From: Candidatus Komeilibacteria bacterium RIFCSPHIGHO2_01_FULL_52_14
GTDB lineage: Bacteria; Patescibacteriota; Patescibacteriia; UBA1558; 2-01-FULL-52-15
DNA length: 16,893 nucleotides
Assembly (NCBI GenBank): GCA_001818365.1
Contig: MHKK01000046.1
Coordinates: 2,174-19,066 of the forward strand
Reading direction: 5' to 3'
Shown: piece by piece, positions 1-5,292 of the stretch
Numbering within the stretch: the stretch's first letter is position 1
How the letters are laid out: each line of letters opens with the position of its first letter
Translations under genes and position numbers: made by a program
The notes under the pieces: model-generated
Databases searched by the model: none
Told to the model about the DNA's origin: nothing
The model's input: only the letters and a program-made list of their open reading frames with translations

Positions 1-485
1 CTGGTACTGATTCTGACGGTACGATCGCCTCTTACGCATGGACCGTCTCTCCTTCATCCGGCTGCGCCCTTTCCGGCGCTGCCACCGCGAATCTGACCAT
101 GACTTGTACGAGCGGCGGCACCTACACCGCAACGCTTACCGTCACGGATAACCTGGGTGGAGTGGGAAGCGACACCGCCCAAGTGACCGTCACAGCCACG
201 AACATTAGTCCGATCGCCAATGCTGGCCCTGAAGGGTCAGGTCAGCCCGGTTCGACCATCGTCCTCAGCGGTTCCGGCTTCGATCTGGACGGCATGATCG
301 TCTCCTACCAATGGTTTGTCTCGCCGTCTTCCGGCTGTACGATCTCCGGACAGAGTACACCCAGCCTGACTATCTCCTGTTTAATATCTCGAATCTACAC
401 CGCAACCCTGACCGTGACCGACAATAGCGGCGCAAGCAGCACCGACACCACCCTGGTCACTTTTTCGAATTCGTGCATACCGTAG
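1..485 (+). CDS. PKD-repeat secreted protein, C-terminal part (5' end outside window)
   Basis: The reading frame is open from base 3 to the TAG at 483-485, so this is the end of a longer gene that begins upstream. It encodes one partial and one complete PKD-type beta-sandwich module. Both show the repeat hallmarks: an SxDxDGxIxSYxW-like strand (GTDSDGTIASYAW; GFDLDGMIVSYQW) and a YTATLTVTDN strand. Each module has a Cys in SSGC and a second Cys in LTMTC or LTISC, which suggests one disulfide per module and so an extracytoplasmic location. Composition is Ser/Thr/Gly-rich. The chain stops soon after the last module with SCIP, with no visible sortase or membrane anchor. PKD modules are usually adhesive or structural spacers in surface proteins; the function of the whole protein cannot be told from this fragment. 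Confidence 0.85.
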   Translation, partial: GTDSDGTIASYAWTVSPSSGCALSGAATANLTMTCTSGGTYTATLTVTDNLGGVGSDTAQVTVTATNISPIANAGPEGSGQPGSTIVLSGSGFDLDGMIVSYQWFVSPSSGCTISGQSTPSLTISCLISRIYTATLTVTDNSGASSTDTTLVTFSNSCIP

Positions 486-589
486 CGTTTTACAAACGTT
501 GGTATCGCCCATTTGTTTTTTTTCCGTTTTTGGGTATAGTTTTCATGCCTGAAATTCCAAATACGTAGTATTAGGATGCTACTGGGCTT

Positions 590-645
590 GGATTGGCGCA
601 GCCCCGACGTTTCAGTCGGAGCCCCGACCAGAGCGTCGGGGTTGG
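590..645 (+). pseudogene. tRNA-Pro 5' fragment split in the D-loop by a 40-base palindromic insert
   Basis: Bases 590-601 (GGATTGGCGCAG) match the acceptor/D-arm portion of the intact tRNA-Pro at 705-780. The next tRNA bases, TTGG, appear only at 642-645. Between them, 602-641 carries two hairpins with CCGAC/GTCGG-type stems (CCCCGAC...GTCGGGG). The break falls in the D-loop between AG and TTGG. Homology to the tRNA stops after 645, so this is a fragment and not a functional gene. Confidence 0.6.
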
Positions 646-651
646 CGAGTA

Positions 652-680
652 TTGACAAAAAACACTAATGTGCTTCTGAT
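652..680 (+). promoter_or_regulatory. possible promoter for tRNA-Pro
   Basis: A perfect -35 box TTGACA (652-657) is followed after 17 bases by TCTGAT (675-680), a 4/6 match to the -10 consensus. It sits about 25 bases before the tRNA-Pro gene. The -10 is weak, so this is tentative. Confidence 0.4.
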
Positions 681-714
681 GGTCGGGGATTGGATGTTTA
701 TGGTCGGGGATTGG
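679..714 (+). repeat. 15-base direct repeat of the tRNA-Pro 5' end
   Basis: ATGGTCGGGGATTGG occurs at 679-693 and again at 700-714. The second copy covers the start of the intact tRNA-Pro; the first is a truncated duplicate that stops in the D-stem. Confidence 0.8.
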
Positions 715-780
715 CGCAGTTGGTAGCGCGCACGCTTCGGGTGCGTGAGGCCGTGGGTTCGAGTCCCACATCCCCGACCA
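705..780 (+). tRNA. tRNA-Pro (anticodon CGG)
   Basis: This is a complete 76-base cloverleaf. The acceptor stem is CGGGGAT/ATCCCCG with discriminator A and an encoded CCA. The D-arm is GCGC/GCGC around AGTTGGTA. The anticodon stem CACGC/GCGTG closes the loop TTCGGGT, giving anticodon CGG, which reads proline codon CCG. The variable region is AGGCC, and the T-stem GTGGG/CCCAC carries loop TTCGAGT. All stems pair perfectly. It is flanked on both sides by broken copies of itself. Confidence 0.97.
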
Positions 781-803
781 TAAGCATGTAATCGCAGCCC
801 CGA

Positions 804-823
804 CGCCCCGACGATATGTCGGG
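804..823. repeat. GC-rich hairpin CCCCGAC/GTCGGGG
   Basis: A 7-bp perfect stem (CCCCGAC/GTCGGGG) around a GATAT loop lies between the intact tRNA-Pro and its downstream broken copy. The preceding GCAGCCCCGACG (794-805) is also found at 598-609, so this belongs to the same palindrome family. Confidence 0.7.
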
Positions 824-827
824 GGTT

Positions 828-980
828 CGGGGAGCCGACCGCAATCCGACGTTTCAGTCGGATTCCGCGTCGGCTTTGGTAGCGCGCACGCTTCGGGTGC
901 GCCTGCCCCGTGCGCGCGAGTAGCACGAGCGTCGTTCGGGGTGAGGCCGTCCCGACGCGAGGTCGGGACATCCCCGGCCA
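828..980 (+). pseudogene. tRNA-Pro copy disrupted by three palindromic segments
   Basis: Pieces of the intact tRNA-Pro occur in order and on the same strand. They are CGGGGA (828-833), a stretch with TTGGTAGCGCGCACGCTTCG covering the D-loop to anticodon arm (875-901), TGAGGCCGT (942-950), and ATCCCCGG plus CCA (970-980). Three foreign segments separate them. The first is 834-874, a two-layer hairpin (GCCGAC/GTCGGC outside, AATCCGAC/GTCGGATT inside). The second is 902-941, 40 bases with CCCCG/CGGGG ends. The third is about 951-968, where GTCCCGAC/GTCGGGAC replaces the T-arm. The product could not fold as a normal tRNA unless the inserts were removed, and part of the D-arm is missing. I call it a pseudogene; an intron-like reading is discussed in the findings. 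Confidence 0.75.
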
Positions 981-1019
981 TAAAGAGCTGATCAAATAGA
1001 GCTATAGAGTGAGCCAGAT

Positions 1020-2045
1020 ATGCTGCGGCTCCAAAAATACGAATATTCGTTTCCGCCCGAATTAATCGCTCAAAAACCGGCAGTACCGCGCGATGCGGCG
1101 CGGTTGCTTGTTTTTAAAAAGAAGGAGAAAAAGATTTTTCATGATATTTTTAAAAATCTTGCTGCCTATTTGCCGCTTGGAGCTGTGCTGGTGTGCAACG
1201 ATACCAAAGTACTACCGGCACGGCTCATCGCGTATAAGAGTACGGGAGGCAAGGTCGAAATTTTATACATCGCAACCGTCAGAGGCCTTTTGCAGGTTTT
1301 AGCGGACAGGAAGATTGCCGCCGGTTCCCGTCTTGCCCTGACCTCCCGTCTTTTTTTTGACGTTGCAAAGAGCGACGGACGTTTTTATTATCTGCGGCCT
1401 TTATTTCCCCCAGGTCGCCTCAACGGTATACTGGAACGGCACGGGATAGCGCCGATTCCGCCTTATATACGTCACCCGGAGGCCTCGGGAAAAAAGCTGC
1501 GCGAGCAGTACCAGGCGATTTTTGCAAAAAAATCTGGCGCTATTGCGGCGCCGACCGCCTCGTTGCATTTTACAAAGCGTTTGGTAACAAAACTTGGCCA
1601 CGGCGGCTTTCCGATCCGTTTTATAACATTGCACGTCGGTCTTGGGACTTTTGCGCCGCTGACCGCTTCGCAGCTTGCCGCCGGAAAACTTCACGCCGAG
1701 CAGTATCGTATCGATCCGGTAATAGCCCGGTTCCTGAATGAGGCAAAAAAACAGGGGCGGCCGATTATCGCGGTAGGCACCACCGTTGTCCGCGCGCTGG
1801 AGTCGGCGGCGGACAAAAGCGGCCGGTTGAAGAAGCTTCAGGGAACGGCAGATCTGTTTATCAGGGAAAAATACCGGTTTCGGTTCGTTGACGGTATCAT
1901 CACCAACTTTCACGTACCCCGGTCAAGCTTGTTGATGCTGGTAAGCTCGTTCACCGGACGAAAACAGAGTATCGCCTTGTACAAAACCGCAATTCAAAAA
2001 AAATACCGTCTTTTCTCTTTTGGCGACGGCATGCTTTTGTACTAG
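1020..2045 (+). CDS. queA: S-adenosylmethionine:tRNA ribosyltransferase-isomerase
   Basis: QueA transfers the ribosyl part of SAM to 7-aminomethyl-7-deazaguanine at tRNA position 34 and isomerises it to epoxyqueuosine, a late step of queuosine synthesis. The 341-residue length fits the family. Recognisable blocks are the N-terminal YSFPPELIAQKP...RDAARLLVF (about 9-32), VLVCNDTKVLPARL (about 56-69), APTASLHFT (about 177-185), ITLHVGLGTFAPL (about 202-214), HAEQY (about 225-229) and the C-terminal IITNFHVPRSSLLMLVSSFTG. The ATG chosen gives the usual family start just before YSFPPELIAQ; no clear Shine-Dalgarno sequence precedes it. No other queuosine gene is visible nearby. The gene begins about 40 bases after the broken tRNA-Pro copy. 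Confidence 0.96.
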   Translation: MLRLQKYEYSFPPELIAQKPAVPRDAARLLVFKKKEKKIFHDIFKNLAAYLPLGAVLVCNDTKVLPARLIAYKSTGGKVEILYIATVRGLLQVLADRKIAAGSRLALTSRLFFDVAKSDGRFYYLRPLFPPGRLNGILERHGIAPIPPYIRHPEASGKKLREQYQAIFAKKSGAIAAPTASLHFTKRLVTKLGHGGFPIRFITLHVGLGTFAPLTASQLAAGKLHAEQYRIDPVIARFLNEAKKQGRPIIAVGTTVVRALESAADKSGRLKKLQGTADLFIREKYRFRFVDGIITNFHVPRSSLLMLVSSFTGRKQSIALYKTAIQKKYRLFSFGDGMLLY

Positions 2046-2065
2046 TTCCGGCTTTTTGCTACAGT
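2037..2065 (+). promoter_or_regulatory. promoter-like pair placed for a leaderless DUF362 mRNA
   Basis: TTGTAC (2037-2042), a 17-base spacer, then TACAGT (2060-2065), followed by exactly 6 bases and the ATG at 2072. A start site 7 bases past the -10 would fall on the start codon. No Shine-Dalgarno sequence is present. The box matches are moderate; the support comes from three other genes in the window with identical spacing. Confidence 0.5.
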
Positions 2066-2071
2066 CGGGAT

Positions 2072-2980
2072 ATGACTTTGTCCAATGACAACACCGTGGC
2101 ACTCGTAACCGGCGCGGACAACCGCGAGATGGTGCGTCAAGCGCTGACACTTCTCGGCGAGCCCTTTCAGAAGCTTATACGGGAGAGCAAAAGGATTTTC
2201 ATCCATCCGAATCTGGTCACGCATTTTCGGAAAAGCGCTACCGCTTCCGCCGAAACGGTTCGGGGAGTTCTCGATCATATTGCGCTTGTGCGCAACGATG
2301 AGGTGCTGATCGGCGACGCCGGGTTTCACGACACCAAGAAGGCGTTTCGAAAATTCGAATATGATTCTTTGTCGCGGTCCGCGAATATTCGTCTGTTTGA
2401 CCTCAATGACGATCAAACCGTCGATTCGTTCGCGTACACCGAGGATTTTAAGAAACGCGCTATCCCGTTTTCAAAAACGGTAGCGGATGCCGATTGCAAT
2501 ATCATCGTCGTACCGGCAAAGATGCATGCTTACACCATGGTATCGCTGTCGATCAAAACGCACATCATCGGCTCGCAGGTCGTGCCAAAAAGTCCCTTTG
2601 GCATCTATGCGCGCTGGCCGTGGAATCATACCGGATACCGGCAGTTCCATATGACGCTAGCCGACGTGTATGTCGAACATCCGGCCCAACTCGCGATAAT
2701 CGACGGAACGACGGCTATGGAAGGCAACGGGCCTGCAATGGGTCATACGCTTGATTTGGGCTGGCTTATTGCGTCTTTGAATCCGGTTGCGGCGGATGCG
2801 CTTGCGGCATACCTTATGGGAATTAAGCCGGAGGACGTCGGTTACCTGTATTATCTGTCTCAAAAAGGGATCGGGCCGATTGATGTATCGGGCATGCGGA
2901 TTCTGGGACAATCGCCGGAACGACTCAAGAGAGAATTGCGAAAACCGTCATCATATTCCGTAATTTCTCGCTGGAAGTAG
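2072..2980 (+). CDS. DUF362 domain-containing protein
   Basis: This 302-residue protein matches the DUF362 family along its whole length. Visible motifs are IHPNLV (about 44-49), GDAGFHDTKKAF (about 90-101), VVPAKMHAYTMVSLSIKTHIIGS (about 146-168), IIDGTTAMEGNGPAMG (about 209-224) and NPVAADALAAYLMGI (about 236-250). DUF362 proteins are often annotated as uncharacterised or fused to ferredoxin domains; this one has no CxxCxxC cluster motif, so it is the stand-alone form. The reaction is unknown. It has no signal peptide or membrane segment and is probably cytosolic. The ATG lacks a Shine-Dalgarno sequence and appears leaderless. It lies 26 bases after queA, but no functional link is evident. 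Confidence 0.85.
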   Translation: MTLSNDNTVALVTGADNREMVRQALTLLGEPFQKLIRESKRIFIHPNLVTHFRKSATASAETVRGVLDHIALVRNDEVLIGDAGFHDTKKAFRKFEYDSLSRSANIRLFDLNDDQTVDSFAYTEDFKKRAIPFSKTVADADCNIIVVPAKMHAYTMVSLSIKTHIIGSQVVPKSPFGIYARWPWNHTGYRQFHMTLADVYVEHPAQLAIIDGTTAMEGNGPAMGHTLDLGWLIASLNPVAADALAAYLMGIKPEDVGYLYYLSQKGIGPIDVSGMRILGQSPERLKRELRKPSSYSVISRWK

Positions 2981-3029
2981 CCACTTCCTTTTCAACGTGC
3001 CTTATGTTACGCTGCTCGTAGGGAACTTT

Positions 3030-3446
3030 ATGCGTACCGATACCATCAAAAAAATTGCTGTTACTACAGTTTTTTCCATATTTATTTTCGTTTTCTTGGG
3101 GCTTGTTGCAACCAGCAGCGCCATGGCCCACGGAGGTCATGAGGGGATGGAAGGATGCCCACTCATGGCTGGCTCTTCGTCGCTCTGCGGCATGACAGTT
3201 GAGGAGCATCTATCGCTCTGGCAGCGGCTGTATCACGTATCGCTCCATGTCATTGACGCGGTCGCTCTCATCGCTTTTCTTGCCTCCTTGGTCGCCTTGT
3301 CGATTCTCCTGTCGCGTCTCGAATGGCGTACTGCTCTCAAGCGCGCGAAAAGCTCGCTGTATCATACGCATGCTCCGCCTCGCCTTGAGGCCATTTCAAT
3401 TCTCAGGCAGCTCTCTCGAGGAATCATCAGCCCGAAGCGGGATTAG
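3030..3446 (+). CDS. small membrane protein with Met/His/Cys-rich segment, copper-cluster associated
   Basis: Unrecognised family. I place the start at ATG 3030 (138 residues) because AGGGA lies 5 bases upstream; an in-frame GTG at 2997 would add 11 residues. The protein has an N-terminal hydrophobic segment (about 8-29) ending near SSAMA, which could be a signal peptide or anchor. A short extracytoplasmic stretch follows with potential soft-metal ligands: HGGHEGMEGCPLMAG and LCGMTVEEHLSLW (His, Met and two Cys). A second membrane span (about 75-95) precedes a basic cytosolic tail. The Met/His/Cys content and position at the head of the HMA-SafE-CopZ-CopA cluster suggest periplasmic copper binding or delivery. 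That role is inference. Confidence 0.65.
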   Translation: MRTDTIKKIAVTTVFSIFIFVFLGLVATSSAMAHGGHEGMEGCPLMAGSSSLCGMTVEEHLSLWQRLYHVSLHVIDAVALIAFLASLVALSILLSRLEWRTALKRAKSSLYHTHAPPRLEAISILRQLSRGIISPKRD

Positions 3447-3557
3447 TTCAGGTTTTTGCCGGAGCAGGTTTTGTGCTTCGGTTTTATGTAACTGTTTTTC
3501 TGCTAACTCTTAACTTTATTCGATCGGAAATCGGCATGAATAGCACGAACTACATCT

Positions 3558-4946
3558 ATGCAACACACATCATCAATCGAGCGGATTGACTTCATGATCT
3601 CGGGCATGCATTGCGCAAGCTGCGAGGTGCTTATTGAGCGTAAGTTTAAGAAAATACCTGGCGTCGAGCGCGTCAGCGTCAATAACGCAACCGGCAGGGC
3701 AAAGGTATATTGCAGCAGGACGCCGAGCCTCGAGGAACTGAACAATGCCGTCAATGCAGACGGGTATTCGGTTCAGTATCGCAATCACCCCCCTGTTAAA
3801 CAGGAATGTGCGGAGCCGCGAGGGGAACACTATGCCGAGATTGGCGGTATTGCCATCATCGTCGTCGGGCTCTATCTCATTATCCAGCAGCTTCATATTG
3901 CGCCTCCGAATTTCGGCGTATCGGATACAATGAGTTACGGATTTGTCTTTCTCCTCGGACTTATTGCTGCCGTCTCAACTTGTCTTGCGGTAACCGGAGG
4001 ATTGCTGATCGCGACGGCGACCCGGTATAATGAACGCCACGCGGAATTAACCGGCGTTCAGAAATTCAAACCCCACCTCTACTTCAACATCGGTCGTGTT
4101 GTTTCCTATACGGTCTTCGGTGCCGTCGTAGGCGCGTTGGGTTCGGTGATATCCCTCTCAACCCGGGCAACGGGAATTCTCACGATCGTTGCAAGCATCG
4201 TTATGGTTGTACTGGGGCTTCAACTGCTCGACGTGTTTCCGTTCTTACGCCGGATGCAGCTCAAGCTGCCCAAGCGGTTCGCGCACCGCATTCACGATGC
4301 GAGCAATTCGGAGCATCGCGCAGCACCCTTTTTTCTCGGTGCTTCGACGTTCTTTCTCCCCTGCGGGTTTACACAGACGCTTCAGTTGTACGTCCTGACC
4401 CTCGGCAGCCCTATGCGCGGCGCCCTGACGATGCTCTTCTTTGCCCTTGGTACGCTTCCGGCCCTGATGTCACTTTCGGTCCTGACGAGTTTTTCGAAGG
4501 GACTGTTCCTGCGCTATTTCGTGAAGGTCGCAGGAGTCCTGGTCGTTCTGATGGGAGTGCTGAATGTAAGCGGGGGGTTTGCGCTTGCCGGCGTGCCGCT
4601 TGATCCGCGAACGTTATTCGCACAGAATACCGCGCCGGCAACCGAAGTGCCTATGCGAAACGGAAAGCAAATCGCCGAAATGCGCGTTGAAGGGTATGAG
4701 TATTATCCGTCCCGCTTTACCGTGAAGGCCGGAGTGCCGGTTGATTGGCTTATTGACGGGAGGAAAGCGCAGGGGTGCGCGCAGGTATTGATTGTTCCGA
4801 AGCTGGGCATCACCCGTCGTCTTTCCCGCGACGCCGTTACGACGATATCGTTCACGCCGAAGCAGGACGGAACGCTTGAATTCAGCTGCTCAATGGGTAT
4901 GACGACTCCCGGAGCACGTTTTACCGTCGTTTCCGGATCGGCGTAA
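3558..4946 (+). CDS. HMA - SafE/DsbD-like transporter - cupredoxin fusion, probable copper handling
   Basis: A 462-residue three-part protein. Residues about 9-75 form a heavy-metal-associated domain with GMHCASC (Cys19, Cys22). Residues about 95-345 form a multispan sulfite-exporter TauE/SafE (DsbD-like) domain with the paired half-motifs STCLAVTGG (Cys142) and PCGFTQTLQLY (Cys269). Residues about 366-460 form a cupredoxin-like beta domain, with VEGYEYYPSRFTVKAGVPVDW, Cys407 in QGCAQ and C-S-M-G-M (Cys444, Met446, Met448). Related fused proteins are usually annotated as SafE family or copper-associated. A plausible route is Cu(I) captured by the cytosolic HMA, passed through the membrane cysteines and held by the outer cupredoxin; direction is unproven. 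The classic cupredoxin His ligands are not obvious, so the site is probably Cys/Met. No clear Shine-Dalgarno sequence is visible. A CopZ-like gene follows closely. Confidence 0.85.
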   Translation: MQHTSSIERIDFMISGMHCASCEVLIERKFKKIPGVERVSVNNATGRAKVYCSRTPSLEELNNAVNADGYSVQYRNHPPVKQECAEPRGEHYAEIGGIAIIVVGLYLIIQQLHIAPPNFGVSDTMSYGFVFLLGLIAAVSTCLAVTGGLLIATATRYNERHAELTGVQKFKPHLYFNIGRVVSYTVFGAVVGALGSVISLSTRATGILTIVASIVMVVLGLQLLDVFPFLRRMQLKLPKRFAHRIHDASNSEHRAAPFFLGASTFFLPCGFTQTLQLYVLTLGSPMRGALTMLFFALGTLPALMSLSVLTSFSKGLFLRYFVKVAGVLVVLMGVLNVSGGFALAGVPLDPRTLFAQNTAPATEVPMRNGKQIAEMRVEGYEYYPSRFTVKAGVPVDWLIDGRKAQGCAQVLIVPKLGITRRLSRDAVTTISFTPKQDGTLEFSCSMGMTTPGARFTVVSGSA

Positions 4947-4976
4947 TCACGTTATTATTGATGTATGGAGACGAAG

Positions 4977-5183
4977 ATGAAAACCGAACTTACCATCGTC
5001 GGCACGCATTGCGCGTCGTGTAAGGCGCTTATCGAAGACGTGTCATCCGAGATTGCCGGTATCATCAGTTGTACTGTCGATTACCGGACAGGAAAAACAA
5101 TCATTGAACATGACCCATCAGTCGATTGGAAAGCATTCGATGCAGCCATCGCTGCTCTTGGTGAGTACCATGTAGAAAGATAA
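4977..5183 (+). CDS. CopZ-like HMA metallochaperone
   Basis: A 68-residue stand-alone heavy-metal-associated domain, the usual size for a copper chaperone. It has the ferredoxin-like HMA pattern and the metal loop GTHCASC in place of the common GMxCxxC: Met is replaced by Thr and both Cys are kept. It should bind Cu(I) in the cytosol and hand it to CopA or to the HMA of the SafE fusion. I chose ATG 4977 because GGAG (4967-4970) lies 6 bases before it; an in-frame ATG at 4965 would add METK but has no ribosome site. It starts 30 bases after the SafE fusion and is presumably co-transcribed. Confidence 0.88.
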   Translation: MKTELTIVGTHCASCKALIEDVSSEIAGIISCTVDYRTGKTIIEHDPSVDWKAFDAAIAALGEYHVER

Positions 5184-5186
5184 CAT

Positions 5187-5280
5187 ATGAAAAAACCACT
5201 TTCACGATACTCGGTATGCATCCCGACGACTCGCTACGCGAGTGTCGGGACGAGTCGTGCGCTTAATTTCTTGCAATAAG
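5187..5280 (+). pseudogene. HMA-domain gene remnant split by a palindromic insert
   Basis: From ATG 5187 the sequence aligns with the first 36 bases of copA (30 identical, 5 mismatches, one missing A in the A-run). Past the missing base it reads KTTFTILGMH up to GGTATGCAT. Homology breaks inside the GMHC metal loop, where the hairpin at 5221-5250 sits. After the hairpin, GAGTCGTGCGCTTAAT resembles the continuation of an HMA domain (ASCAL), followed by a stop. The missing base shifts the frame relative to the ATG, so no HMA protein is made. It lies between the CopZ-like gene and copA, suggesting that the locus once had another HMA gene or a duplicated copA start. Confidence 0.7.
5221..5250. 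repeat. 30-base palindromic element inside the HMA remnant
   Basis: TCCCGAC (5221-5227) pairs with GTCGGGA (5244-5250). Inside that, ACTCGC (5229-5234) pairs with GCGAGT (5238-5243) around a TAC loop, with a single bulged G at 5228. This makes a 13-bp stem. Its core CTCGCTACGCGAGTG differs by one base from CTCGCTTCGCGAGTG at 10374-10388, inside an interrupted tRNA. Confidence 0.85.
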
Positions 5281-5292
5281 TAATTGAACATC

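Noticed and set aside
571..995. Long minus-strand reading frames across the tRNA-Pro region
   Set aside because: They are antisense to tRNA copies and contain the typical spurious peptides (WDSNPRPHAPEACALP-like) produced by translating tRNA complement.
2997..3029. GTG at 2997 as start of the small membrane protein
   Set aside because: The ATG at 3030 has AGGGA at suitable distance and gives a normal signal-anchor N terminus.
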